Origin: Nematostella vectensis
Lineage: Eukaryota; Cnidaria; Anthozoa; Actiniaria; Edwardsiidae
Length of the DNA: 64,000 nt
Direction of reading: 5' to 3'
Assembly (NCBI RefSeq): GCF_932526225.1
Contig: NC_064044.1
Coordinates: 13,765,453-13,829,452, forward strand
Positions 52,101 to 63,613 of this stretch are shown piece after piece; the first letter of the stretch is position 1, and every line of letters begins with the position of its first letter. Under the pieces are notes generated by a model. It saw only the letters and a program-made list of their open reading frames with translations, made no database searches and was not told the origin of the DNA. The position numbers and the translations under genes are program-made.

Positions 52101-55100
52101 CACGCGCAAAGAGCCTTGGTACCAGGCCTTCGCAGGCTGTAATGAGTCTTGGTACCAGGCCTACTCACCTGGCCTCTCTCCTCAATTTCTTTGCCCTGTC
52201 GGTCAAGCTCTAGGTATTCCGCCGCTAGTTTGGCTTGCCGCTGACTTGTTGAGTTGTGCTGCAGGCGCCGGGTGACATCTGTCATCTTACGACCCTCTGG
52301 AAAAGGTAATTTTTAGATCTAGGAAGGAGTGTTGATTAATGGAAGAAGGGGTTAATTTTTCCGAAATGGAGTAATTTTTTAGTTGAGGCTGGGCCGTTCT
52401 TAAAAACCCGACGAAGTATTTGAAAAGAATTACACAAATGATCAATTACAATAGGTTGTTATTATGAATACCATTTGATTCTACATTAGAACGCCAGCAC
52501 AAAACAATATGTTGCTGCTATCTGAGCCTCGGCATTTTCTTAGCATGTTCTTAAAATTTGGTGAAATATCAGGCCAAACGTTCTTATAAAAAAGGTTCTT
52601 GTAAAAAAAAAGCAGTGTATTACTCATATCAACCTGCAGAGAAGTTCGGATAACTACATCTACCATGTACATCAGGTAAGTAAACTGACCCTACGGGGAA
52701 ATATAATTTCAGGCGTTAATAAGGTAAGAGTCCACCGTACCTTCCCTGCCCTTCAAGGAGAGTGAGTCCTTGGTGTTGATGAGGTCTCTGCTGAGCCGGC
52801 GCTTGGTATACTCGTGTTTAACACCTTGACCGCTTTGCTGCCTGAAACAAATCAACCAGTAACATTACACCTACTCCACTCAAAAGGCAAGGTCGGGAGT
52901 AGGAGAGGGATGGTTTCCACCTGATAGGGATGCTCATGGTATTTTGAGGGGTCAAAATCAGGACTCAGGTATTTGAATTTTTGTCAAAGAAAAAGATGTA
53001 AGGACTGGCTTCTTATCCCCTCACGGGAGAGAAAAACATTGTCAATGAAAAATTGCCAAAGAAACTTTGCTCGTGTTGACGGCACTTAGGAGCATTTTAG
53101 TGATAAAGTTAATTAAAACACTTACTTAAGTTTGTCTTCCAAATTACCGTATCTTCTCCTTTCCTCCTGAAGATGAAAAAAAAAAAAGACATATCGCTGT
53201 ACAGCCAAGGACGAGGCAAATCCTTACTTAAAAACTATTTTTTAAACTACGAACGCCATATCACCACATCTTCAAGTACCGTAAATGCTCATTTTAGCAC
53301 CTAACTTCGCCACGCTAATATGCGCCTTCCTTTGCCGAGCACAAAATGTAAGAATGGGCATAGGCTAGCGCGACATGCATGTCTCTTATTTTAGCCAGGC
53401 TAGCGCGACATAGGCTAGCGCGACATGCATGTCTCTTATTTTAGCCAAACAGAGGGACATTGTAGCGCGCAACAAATCTTGTAGCAGCTAGGAAACAGGA
53501 GACACGTCGCGCCCGAAATGTCGCCTAGTTAAGCCAGGACTTTATTGATTGCTAGTATTTGCTAATTCATAGCAAAGGACGACGATAAACTCCATAAGAT
53601 TATCATCTTCCAATAGTAATTCTACAAGTCACCTATCGGCTAATGTTATTTGTGTGGTCAAGGTAGTGGGCGACACACTAGAAAGGTAATAGGCCTTTTT
53701 CGTGGCTTAGAAATAAAATACTTTGGAGGCCTCTGGTTTAACACCAAAGAGAGACTCAAACGGGCTAGTTTTTTGGCGGGAATGCTATGAAATATTACGA
53801 AATATTGCTGTTCTGTCGGTTGCTTATGTACTTGCTTTTGGCAGAAAGAAGAAACGCGCACGACCGTTTGAGCCACTCTTTTGTGGAAAACCACGCGGTT
53901 AATTTTAACCGCGAAAGGTCTTTTTAGCGCAGAAAAGGATAATGTTGATGTTTTACACAATTCATTGTAGGCTATCAAACACGATACAAAATACCAATAA
54001 ATAAAACCAACCTGAATGTCCCGTTGTGTTGTATCTTTTTTATATCTAAAACAAAGACATTTGATGGCAGATGACATTTACGGGTGTAGTTTTGGTTACA
54101 TTGACTACGCCCTAAAACATCCATTTTTGCATATTTTAATTTCCCTCGCGTGACGGTCACGCAATACATACTTGTGGTCATCAACTATCATCATGACCAT
54201 GTGTGACGGTCACGCAATACATACTTATGGTCATCAACTATCATCATAACCATGTGTGATGGTCACGCAATACATACTTATGGTTATCAACTATCATCAT
54301 GATCATGTGTGACGGTCACGCAATACATACTTGTGGTTATCAACTATCATCATTACCTTGTGTGACGGTCACGCAATACATACTTATGGTCATCAACTAT
54401 CATCATGATCATGTGTGACGGTAACGCAATACATACTTGTGGTCGTCAACTATCATCACAACCATGTGTGATGGTCACGCAATACATACTTATGGTTATC
54501 AACTATCATCATGATCATGTGTGACGGTCACGCAATACATACTTGTGGTTATCAACTATCATCATGATCATGTGTGACGGTAACACAATACATACAGTAC
54601 TTATGGTTATCAACTATCATCATGATCATGTGTGACGGTAACACAATACATACAGTACTTGTGGTCATCAACTATCATCATGACCTTGTGTGACGGTCAC
54701 GCAATACATATTTATGGTCATCAACTATCATCATGATCATGTGTGACGGTCACGCAATACATACTTGTGGTTACCAACTATCATCATTACCTTGTGTGAC
54801 GGTCACGCAATACATACTTGTGGTCGTCAACTATCATCATAACCATGTGTGATGGTCACGCAATACATACTTATGGTTATCAACTATCATCATGATCATG
54901 TGTGACGGTCACGCAATACATACTTGTGGTTATCAACTATCATCATTACCTTGTGTGACGGTCACGCAATACATACTTATGGTCATCAACTATCATCATG
55001 ATCATGTGTGACGGTAACGCAATACATACTTGTGGTCGTCAACTATCATCATAACCATGTGTGATGGTCACGCAATACATACTTATGGTTATCAACTATC

Positions 55101-58100
55101 ATCATGATCATGTGTGATGGTCACGCAATACATACTTGTGGTTATCAACTATCATCATGATCATGTGTGACGGTAACACAATACATACAGTACTTGTGGT
55201 TATCAACTATCATCATGATCATGTGTGACGGTAACACAATACATACAGTACTTGTGGTCGTCAACTATCATCATGACCTTGTGTGACGGTCACGCAATAC
55301 ATATTTATGGTCATCAACTATCATCATGATCATGTGTGACGGTCACGCAATACATACTTATGGTCATCAACTATCATCATGACCATGTGTGACAGTCACG
55401 CAATACATACTTGTGGTCATCAACTATCATCATGATCATGTGTGACGGTCATGCAATACATACTTATGGTTATCAACTATCATCATTACCTTGTGTGACG
55501 GTCACGCAATACATACTTATGGTCATCAACTATCATCATGACCATGTGTGACAGTCACGCAATACATACTTATGGTCATCAACTATCATCATGATCATGT
55601 GTGACGGTAACACAATACATACTTGTGGTTTCCAACTATCATCATTACCTTGTGTGACGGTCACGCAATACATACTTATGGTCATCAACTATCATCATGG
55701 TCATGTGTGACGGTCACGCAATACATACTTGTGGTCATCAACTATCATCATGATCATGTGTGACGGTAACACAATACATACTTGTGGTTACCAACTATCA
55801 TCATTACCTTGTGTGACGGTCACGCAATACATACTTATGGTCATCAACTATCATCATGATTATGTGTGACGGTCACGCAATACATACTTGTGGTCATCAA
55901 CTATCATCATGATCATGTGTGATGGTCACGCAATACAAACTTGTGGTCATCAACTATCATCATGATCATGTGTGATGGTCACGCAATACATATTTATGGT
56001 CATCAACTATCATCATGACTATGTGTGACGGTCACGCAATACAAACTTGTGGTCATCAACTATCATCATGATCATGTGTGACGGTCACGCAATACATACT
56101 TATGGTCATCAACTATCATCATGATCATGTGTGACGGTAACGCAATACATACTTATGGTTATCAACTATCACCATGATCATGTGTGTTGGTAACACAATA
56201 CATACAGTACTTGTGGTCATCAACTATCATCATGATCATGTGTGACGGTAACACAATACATACAGTACTTGTGGTCATCAACTATCATCATGACCTTGTG
56301 TGATGGTCACGCAATACATATTTATGGTCATCAACTATCATCATGATCATGTGTGACGGTCACGCAATACATACTTGTGGTTATCAACTATCATCATGAT
56401 CATGTGTGACGGCAAGCAATACATACTTATGGTCGTCAACTATCATCATGACCATGTGTGACGGTCACGCAATACATACTTGTGGTCATCAACTATCATC
56501 ATGATCATGTGTGACGGTCACGCAATACAAACTTGTGGTCATCAACTATCATCTTGACCATGTGTAGTGGTCACGCAATACATACTTGTGGTCCTCGACG
56601 ACCATGGTTCTCTTCTTCTGAGTTTCCATATTGAGGGATATGGACAGATCAGCGAGTTCCTTCTTCAGACGAAACTCCTCATCCTGCAGTAAAAACATCT
56701 TAACTACAGTATATGTACTCTTTGTGAGGGGTGGCAAGCAAACATTGTACAGTTATAGTAATTTGTGAAAAAACAAACATATTTCTTAAAGGAAATAGAG
56801 GCAATAGCAAGTTTCTGACCTCTTTCTTTTTCAGATTTGCTTCAAACTCTGCCGTCAGTCTTGCCACCTCGTTTCTTGTTAGTTGTAGCTGCTTGGCGAC
56901 TTTGTGATAGTTGAATTCCGTTGATGTGCTGAGTAAAATAATAAAAAAGATACAGTACACATGCACTGTACATGCAAGTTCTAGATAAACCATGCACAAG
57001 ATTGCATCAGTTCTCTCAACAGCAAAGACCACACCCTGCATGTAAAAGGGGTTGGTCCAGTGATACCCCACCCCAACTTAGCAAGCGACTTTTTAAACTC
57101 TTTGAATTGTTTCTGTGTGTCTCACTTTACACATCACTCTCCCTTCCCCTGAAGGTGTGTCTCGCTTTACACATCTCCCTCCCTTCTGCTGGGGGTGTGT
57201 CTCACTTCACAAATCTGTCTCCCTTCCCCTGAAGGTGTGTCTCACTTTACACACCCCTACCCTCCTGGGTTTTGCAGTATGGAATGAAAGGTTTTTGTCT
57301 CTCTCCCTTCCCCTGGGGGTGTGTCTTAACACACCCCTACCCTCCAGGATTTTGCAGGTCTTTTGAGGTTTTTGTCTCACTTTACAAGTGTGGCCTTTCT
57401 TTGCTTGTCCTTCATCTTGAGTGTTGCAGACATGTTTCTCTCAATGCGAGCTTTGGTTGCCTGCAACATATGAAACACATATTCTTGGTGTCAGATTTTG
57501 CCATGATGAAGAAGTTTGTCAACAAGGGTCCATCTGGCGCTTACAGAATGGTAAATGAGTGGGTCAGAATTTTTTTTCTTTTGTTGGTATTATTATTTTT
57601 CCTTTGATAGCAGGGATGTCTAATTCATGCTACATTTAATCTCAAAACTTTTGCCCTAAATCATTGTGGTCATTAACTATCATCATGATCATGTGTGACA
57701 GTCACGCAATACATACTTGTGGTCATCAACTATCATCATGACTATGTGTGACGATCACTCAACACATACTTGTGGTCATCAACTATCATCATGACCATGT
57801 GTGACGGTCATGCAATACATACTTGTGGTCATCATTGACAGAATTGACAGTACAAAGGAAAGGTCACCAAAAGCTTATACCCTGTCTTCTTGTATCGCAT
57901 GCTGCTGCTTAATCTTCTCGATATCATTGTTGTTCTCGCTGAGTCTAACTTCTTCTCCTCTTCTCTTCTTGTACACAGCTGATAGAAATATATGATACAA
58001 CAGCTGTTTTCAACATGTTGATTGAAAGAAGCAATAAATGGTAAAGGTACAGTCTACAAAAGATTAAAAAAGATTAATAACAGTTAATATGAATAATTTG

Positions 58101-61100
58101 AATTTCAAATACAGTATTCAAATTCTCTCGCACCTCAATGCAGTAACATTTTAATAAGCACAACTGTATACAGTGGCGGTGTAGTGTTACCAAGAGTGGG
58201 GGACAATGGATGGTGGTTCAAGAGGGGAGGGGGTAGCTGGGTTTAACATAGAGTAGCACTAAAAATGAATAACCCGTTAAAAAATTAAAAATTATAATAT
58301 CATCTTTTATCAAGCAATTGATTTATACATGTACTATTTGATACATACAGCATTTGGTACCTCGAAGCTGTGCCACTGTACCAGACCTCTGTGAGCCATG
58401 TGGATAATTTGTACAGTTCATTGCTTTGGTTCAAATTTTTGACTAATACAGTGTAAAAGCAGCCTCAATCTATGCAATGGTTACCAGAACATAATTTCAA
58501 GGGTAGTGTGGGGTCTGGACTGCTTGCATTGGACCCCCCTGGACATGTGCCAGAAAATCATGACCCTGCTTCTACCAATGATAGGAATTGTTTTCCTTAC
58601 TGTTCTCATATTCGTGCATGACACGCCTGAGATGGTGCTGTTTCTTGATGATGTCACCCTCAGCGCGCTTGAGCTCCCGCTCTTCTTGTTTGTGCTGTAG
58701 CATGTGGTCCTGGAGACAAGGGTACATAATCATCAGAATTACAAAACTACCACACCAACATCCTTGTCAGTAAAGGCATATTGTTGTTGTTGATGTTAAT
58801 TCATTTTTATTTCTGAATCCAGATTTATTTTCTTTTTTTTCTAGGGGGGGGGGGGGGTGTGCAGTCATTGGCAATTCTACATATGTGGGTACAAGTCACA
58901 CAGATGTTGCCAGCTTTCTGTTGAGCTGTGTACTGCAGTATCTAATGTACATCCTGGAAGGGGTTGGTGTTTCATCAAACAAAAATAATGTAGCCCAAAA
59001 TAATACATTTTCTTTGTTGTATTATAAACTGCACTAATTAGAGAGGGCAGGGGGCTTAGTGCCAAGAGGAACACCTTGATGGGCTTTTTTTAGCACATAC
59101 TGAGCATTTTCAAACCACTTTTGCTATCCCCCTAAATCCAAAGAAATGTACAAGGTAAATAATGTGGCTCAGTACCTCGATTACTCTCATTTTTTTCTTG
59201 TGATCCTTCTCATTCTGCTGAGCGACTAGCGTTACATACAGCAGACCATCAGACTTCATGGAGCTTCCAGGATGATGCTTGGAGGGTGACGTGTCTCTAC
59301 CAGGATGATGCTTGGAGGGTGACTGGTCTCTAGGAGAGGATGCTTGCGCTGGCTTGCCTCCCCCTGGTATGGGCCTTTGGAATTGTTCATTAACAAGATT
59401 AATGCTGTATACTGTCTAATCAAGAAGCTCTCCTATAGCTCTGGTTTTCACACTTAATCAAAAGCATTACTTTTTGTATTCACACAATGTATTGTTGATG
59501 TCTTTGTGCTTGTTTTGAGAGGTTTAGTTTTCCCTGGAAATCTGTTATTTATCCGCGTATCAAGCATTGCATTAAGTTTCGTTATTCTATGATTAGTTAC
59601 ACTACTGTACTGGTCACTTCTATCTGCACAATAAACTACATAACAAAGGAAAACTCCATGCAGTGAGCAGACTCCACTCACTACAATAGTTAGATAATTT
59701 TAAAATATTTTCAGTCTTAACTGTATAACATACTATTTTTGTCTTTAGGGCCAATATTAGCACAGGGGGTGAAGGGATGGTATAGCAATCACAGATGACA
59801 GCGTTAAAGACAGTTTATCAGAAATTCTCAATGCACAATCAGAAATGTGTCGCCAAATGATTAATATTTTTGTCACATGTCACATTTCAAGGTTTGAAAT
59901 CACAATTCACAAAGAACAAATTAACTATTTCATTGGTGATTAGGACATATTCTCACACACAATGGGTAAATTTGGGTCTAATCACAGAACAAAGAGAACC
60001 CCCTCAAGCCCCTTGTTACTCTGAAGTGCAGAATTGAAGTACCTACTAGAATATTAAAGTACCTACTAGAATATTAAAGTACCTACTAGAATATTAAAGT
60101 ACCTACTAGAATATTAAAGTACCTACTAGAATATTAAAGTACCTACTAGAATATTAAAGTACCTACTAGAATATTAAAGTACCTACTAGAATATTAAAGT
60201 ACCTACTAGAATATTAAAGTACCTACTAGACAAATAATAAAAATTTGAAAAAAGTGCCTCGCTTTACCATGATCAACATTTCAGCATAAAAAAATTATTG
60301 CGCACACAATTTTTTGCCTAAAAAATAAGCATACCAGTACCTCTATTCAGCACATCAGATCAAGGGAAGAGAAGACCTATGTAATAAATGACATTTAGTC
60401 TACCTACCTGGTGATTGCGTCATCTTGCCTTTCTCCGCTTGCTAATGACCTGTAATAATAGCAAACTGTATGAACAATCTGTTGATAAAATGCCTTTTAT
60501 GAACACAAAATAGACAGTGGCCCCGCTGCTTTTGACTATACACAAGGAATTGGGGCTCCTGTAGTTAAAGATCCACAGGGAGCCCAAAGGTCTAAATAAA
60601 CACAAAGAGTCAGAAGAGGCAAAGAGGATAAAAAAAGGTTTCAAAAACATATAATATCATTTGGGTTCCATGCAAAATATATAAAAGCAAATTAGGGAAA
60701 GTTAGAGAATAACCTTGTAAAACATGGGATATAACACAATTGCAAATTCTTTAACAATTTGCATAAATAAGAATAATTAAAATATGGCTAGTCAAATTGT
60801 GCTCAGAAAAACCTTCAAGATATCTTTTGACTAAGTTAAATCGTCAGTAAAATTGATTTATTTGGCAGTATCTAAGGATGTTTTATAGAGGCTATGATTT
60901 ATTTTAGGAAAATTCAGAAACAATTTCTGGAGAAAAATTATGTCATTACAGTTAAATGGCTTTTATGTATCATAGAGTTAATGCTATTTTTGCTGGGGCA
61001 AATCGATTAATAAATGCGAATTATAGACACTTTTTTGTTTTACTTATAATATTTAACCAGAATTTGTTAAATTTTCACAATCATAAAACACCCTTACAAG

Positions 61101-61634
61101 TGACAATGAGCATTTGACCTATGAACATGATTAAAATGTTAGATCTCGAAAAGCGTTTTTTTTTCTGAATGGAAGCAAATACTAAATTTAATAACACTCG
61201 GTAAATACTCTCGTCTCTTATCTCCGGGTTGAATAAACAGTGATGAAAATACAGCCGTGTCTACGCTACCTAGCGGACTAATTATGGTTTAATGGGTAGC
61301 TTTCAGAAAAGCACGTTCTTGTTGTGACTTTTGGTATATTAATTTTCATACTTAAAAAACTCCTAGTGTCAATGCGATCGTAATAAATATCGCGGCTTTA
61401 GAGCTTAGGACATACAGGAATTCTGTTGGTATTTATGGCATTTAGCAGGGTAAATTGGAACGGGTTATACAGACAATAATTACAATACCTGAGAAAGTTT
61501 GCGTATTCATCGCCGGTCGCCTCGTCGTGTTGGGTTGGTGACTTTGTTGAGCTCGCTGGCTTTTCGTTTACCGATATCGCTAAATTCGCATACCTCTTAT
61601 GTAGCAGAGGCTGTCTGTCGAATGGAAGCACCAT
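43130..61634 (-). CDS. Large coiled-coil protein, probably ciliary (at least 16 exons)
   Basis: Exons in transcription order: 61634-61489, 60449-60408, 59374-59176, 58709-58601, 57978-57881, 57460-57381, 56928-56820, 56683-56586, 54045-54012, 53166-53126, 52841-52741, 52296-52169, 51258-51103, 49756-49607, 44409-44332 and 43222-43130. Every junction has GT/AG and matching phase, giving about 554 codons. The 3' end is open: a possible last exon lies near 42745 (RDVRGFPVLSRE then stop) but is weak. Residues 60-130 are a basic, Ser/Pro-rich linker with SPSKHHPG twice. The rest is charged heptad coiled coil, for example DEEFRLKKELADLSISLNME and EESEHALYNRVRAAEMQRRK. No enzymatic domain is visible. 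The start is the first ATG in frame, with an X-box 96 bp upstream. The ciliary role is inferred from the X-box; I cannot name the family. Confidence 0.82.
43232..43975. repeat. 39-bp minisatellite, about 19 units
   Basis: The unit is tgttaaggtatgacattgat plus tgaatgaaatcccagtcag. It starts within about 10 bp of the 3' splice site of the last confirmed coiled-coil exon, and its gatttcattc (minus strand) overlaps that polypyrimidine tract. The antisense ORFs (MSYLNTDWDFIQS) are artefacts of a period divisible by 3. Confidence 0.93.
43994..44119. mobile_element. Fold-back MITE related to the 157-bp units
   Basis: The ends agtttagatgc and gcgtctaaact are inverted. The core tttaaatgtaaatgcatgca pairs with tgcatgcatttacatttaaa around an aatcgattgtttcatctt loop, a core also present in the 9121-9886 units. 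Confidence 0.8.
45119..49128 (+). CDS. Predicted type I membrane protein with 21-residue repeats (nested gene)
   Basis: Exon 1 45119-45191 encodes a signal peptide (MVGKWIFLGILISIGGVQC). Exon 2 46855-47655 is a Thr/His/Asp-rich ectodomain with about four near-identical 21-residue repeats (VLSPEGPNSTVSV...) from residue 146, each with an NST sequon, then a basic patch QRRRVRV. Exon 3 starts at 47871 and carries a TM helix, ALMSLIMGVVGGVLI, followed by arginines. It either runs to a stop at 48070 (357 residues) or splices at 48012 (weak donor gtacga) to exon 4, 48813-49128, in phase: 443 residues with a cytoplasmic tail containing RRRRARSLTFTQFCRELAKE. AATAAA at 49211 fits the long form. The gene lies antisense inside the 44410-49606 intron of the coiled-coil gene. 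I do not recognise the family; exons 1-3 are better supported than the long tail. Confidence 0.62.
45958..46025. repeat. 23-bp tandem repeat, 3 units
   Basis: aataataaatggtgataacc repeats three times in intron 1 of the nested gene. Confidence 0.85.
46393..46527. repeat. Inverted repeat with perfect 25-bp arms
   Basis: ttcgtttgggaatagcgcgt + agtca (46411-46435) is exactly complementary to 46481-46505, with a 45-nt loop. Looser outer pairing (ccaaaatcc/ggaattttgg) extends it. It sits in intron 1 of the nested gene and resembles a fold-back MITE. Confidence 0.8.
47217..47490 (+). repeat. 63-bp coding repeat, about 4.3 units
   Basis: Nearly identical 63-bp units encode VLSPEGPNSTVSV plus AHPVEDGP. 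The first three are almost unchanged at DNA level; the fourth ends MDDEP and a fifth partial unit has diverged to SPEGPHSAVS. Such homogeneity points to recent unequal exchange and likely length polymorphism. Confidence 0.9.
49355..49600. repeat. Degenerate CCAAT-bearing minisatellite
   Basis: The unit of about 28-33 bp includes ccttgttctgattggttag, about eight copies. It ends 7 bp from the donor of the coiled-coil exon at 49607. The frame stays open past the donor on the minus strand (LTNQNKAL repeats) before stopping. Confidence 0.8.
50061..51128 (-). repeat. 42-bp minisatellite carrying exon end plus donor, in frame
   Basis: On the minus strand each unit reads gtccggcatttacag then gttagtgtccggcattta then gatgataac. 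It contains the last bases of the exon at 51258-51103 and its donor (cag/gttagt). Five in-frame donors follow exon ends 51103, 51061, 51019, 50977 and 50935, each 42 bp apart; a 4-bp deletion then breaks the frame. The unit encodes VSVRHLDDNVRHLQ. Both strands have long ORFs because 42 is a multiple of 3. Confidence 0.93.
51838..52092. repeat. GTCACGCAACGTGT minisatellite, locus B
   Basis: The unit of about 26 bp is tagtcacgcaacgtgtgatg plus cc. Same family as 20105-20480, 31 kb away. It lies in an intron of the coiled-coil gene, ending about 75 bp before an exon edge. Confidence 0.85.
53333..53450. repeat. Short duplicated segment
   Basis: taggctagcgcgacatgcat followed by gtctcttattttagcca occurs twice, plus a partial copy between. 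Confidence 0.7.
54150..56603 (-). repeat. 53-bp minisatellite carrying exon end plus donor, about 46 units
   Basis: On the minus strand the unit contains gaccacaa then gtatgtattgcgtgacc, identical to the last 8 nt and donor of the coiled-coil exon at 56683-56586, followed by gtcacacatgatcatgatga and tagttgat. The array fills nearly the whole intron to the next exon (54045). A few variants insert agtactgt. Reading past the true donor meets a stop after about 12 codons. Confidence 0.95.
57110..57386 (-). repeat. About 45-bp repeats carrying exon end plus donor
   Basis: The minus-strand string tgtaaagtgagacacacc, or close variants, recurs near 57125, 57165, 57205 and 57245. It copies the end and donor (ttgtaaa/gtgagac) of the coiled-coil exon at 57460-57381. 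Spacers are purine-rich (cccttcccctg on plus). More diverged than the other arrays. Confidence 0.7.
57662..57835 (-). repeat. Second locus of the 53-bp repeat, about 3 units
   Basis: The same unit as 54150-56603 (gcaatacatacttgtggtca), located two introns upstream in the same gene and ending 46 bp from the exon at 57881. Confidence 0.9.
60039..60230. repeat. 20-bp perfect tandem repeat, about 10 units
   Basis: agtacctactagaatattaa occurs in identical copies at 20-bp steps (acctactaga at 60041 to 60221). Perfect identity marks a very recent expansion in an intron of the coiled-coil gene. Confidence 0.97.
60450..61488 (-). other. First intron of the coiled-coil gene
   Basis: AT-rich with no repeat array or ORF of note. 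It is one of the few long introns here without a minisatellite. Confidence 0.55.
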
Positions 61635-61729
61635 TCTGGAAGCATTTGGTGCGATTATTTGTTCGAAATCCCTGGCTGGTTTGACTTCGATGTTTCCATA
61701 CGTTCCAAAGCGAGAGCAAGGCACTGTCT

Positions 61730-61743
61730 GTTGCCATGGAAAC
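61730..61743. promoter_or_regulatory. RFX X-box
   Basis: gttgccatggaaac matches the canonical RFX X-box (GTTGCC, 2-nt spacer, GGAAAC), 96 bp upstream of the coiled-coil start codon. RFX factors and X-boxes within about 150 bp of the start are the hallmark of ciliary genes in animals. Confidence 0.75.
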
Positions 61744-61794
61744 TCTCTCTCCCGACTGAAACCTCATTGTTCTCAAGACAATCGCCGACATTTT

Positions 61795-63117
61795 GATACG
61801 GTATAAAAGTGACTTCTAAACGGTTCAATTTAGTTTTTTGTTGTTGATAATTTTTGAATACTCAAAATATGAAGGCTTTCAATAATATTTGCTTTCTAAA
61901 ACGAGGTATAGAAAATCATAGAAATTCCTTGAGAGGGGTGGGGGGTATTCACTTTATTCAATATCGTTCTGATTATACCGAATTTTCTCTTTGTTTAAAA
62001 GCGTAATAGAAAAAAACATAGAAAAGCTGAATAAAATAAAAATATACACGTCAGCGCTGTTTTTTTTAAGTTGTCTCCCCCCAAAAATGTATATATGAGT
62101 TTTATTAACGGGCTTGTATTTAAAGTCTTACAAACTGTAAAAGGAAGTGTGATTTGTATTTTTTGGGGTCGGGGTCCCCTGGTAGACACCCTATAAATTG
62201 ATGGCAGATTTCCAGAATACCTAAGAGATAGCACTTGGCGCGAATTTTATACCCTAGGACTAGCATACGAGACATCTTAGGGAGAGTTCCCCCTCTAGGC
62301 AGTACTTTTTTTACGTGTGTTGTAAAAAGAAAACCTCTCGGGGCCTGACATCTATAATACGCTGATGTTTTTTAAACAAATAGAGAACAACTCTCTACTG
62401 TCATCATGCTAGCCTTGGGTCAGAGAAAATTTCCTAATAACAACCACACTTGGCAGATGACATGTATGTTTCGAGGGCGGTGCCAAGATATTGTCACGTG
62501 ATGCGTGACGTCATCTTTAAAAAAAGTATGCCGACGTCATCGTTGTAGATAGCATTTCGAACATTGTTTTGTTTGCTTAGCGAATCAAGATATAACTTAG
62601 TTTGATTAACGGACGTTAATAATTATTGTTTAAAAGGCATCCTGTAAATGGAGATCAGTTAGTTAGATTCAACAAAGTGTACGAGGAGAACACGAGTTCA
62701 GAGCAGAATCAAGTTTAAGTCAAGACCGCGCAGGATCCACCCTTCAGGTACCATGATCAATTCATATCAGCTTTACAATGCAAGATTTGTGTGTTCTATC
62801 TAGTAGTAGTTCCAAATCAAGTGTAAATTCCATTGCTTGTAAGTTTCGTTATGTAAATCTGTATCGTTTTGAAAGTATGATCGGAATGTGCAAGAATGTG
62901 TCCGTAATTTAGCTTATACTGTAATCATTGATCTATTCCAGAATGTTTTAATCAATAAATACTAGAAGAAATCCCTGAGGCCGGTTTTACAGTATATAAA
63001 AATTTCCTTATACCTTTTTTTTTCTTTTACACGTCATGACACACCAAGAACAGTATAATTTATTATCAGGTTATTATCATTAAAAAAAATAACAATAACA
63101 ATAAAAAAAAGCGCTAC
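61795..63117. other. Intergenic region with possible promoter
   Basis: 62490-62530 holds cacgtgatgcgtgacgtcatc (E-box and CRE) and a second cgacgtcatc. About 130 bp further on, an exon-like stretch ends in cacccttcag/gtacca (62749). This may be the 5' end of a plus-strand gene beyond the window. No coding exon is seen. Confidence 0.3.
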
Positions 63118-63186
63118 TACTGGGAATCGAACCCGGGTTATTGTGGTCCGAGCCAACGCCCGCAACGCTAAACTAACGTGGCATTG
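63118..63186 (-). mobile_element. tRNA-like sequence (pseudo-tRNA or SINE head)
   Basis: The minus strand has gccacgttagtttagcg at the 5' side and a T-arm ccggg, ttcgatt, cccag. The acceptor stem does not pair (gccacgt against agtagtag), so a functional tRNA is unlikely. Confidence 0.4.
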
Positions 63187-63363
63187 CTGAGTCTTCTTGT
63201 AACTAAAATTACTTTTAATGGGGGGGGACTGGGTAGTTTGAGTGAAACCCCCCTGGGGGCCGCGGCGGGCCCCTCCGGCACCCCCAACCCCATCTTAGGT
63301 TTGGGAGGCGCGAATCCCCCCTCCGAGCCCCCCCAGGCCTGTCTCTATATATCAGGCAGATAA

Positions 63364-63600
63364 TGTTTCACGTACATAAGCTTTTGGCAATTGCTAATGT
63401 AGGCCAAACCGGTTTCACGTACATAAGCTTTTGGCAATTGCTAATGTAGGCCAAATCGATTTCACGTACATAGATAATTAGGGCAATTGTTCATGTAGGC
63501 CGGGCGCGTTTCACGTACATGAATACTTAATTAGGGCTGTAGACCGGGTGCGTTTCACGTACATGAATAATTAGGGCACTTGTTCATGTAGGCCGGGCGG
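63364..63600 (+). repeat. TTTCACGTACAT direct repeats, 5 units
   Basis: Units of about 45-56 bp begin tttcacgtacata and end tcatgtaggccgggc or the like. They stop about 15 bp before the ORF at 63614, so they could be subterminal repeats or a promoter of a mobile element. Confidence 0.8.
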
Positions 63601-63613
63601 CTGGGAGGCGGAC

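Noticed and set aside
61597..61791. Minus-strand ORF beginning MSAIVLRTMRF as the true start of the coiled-coil gene
   Set aside because: It is in a different frame from the exon that splices correctly and it spans the X-box, so it is probably promoter sequence. A short upstream ORF cannot be excluded.
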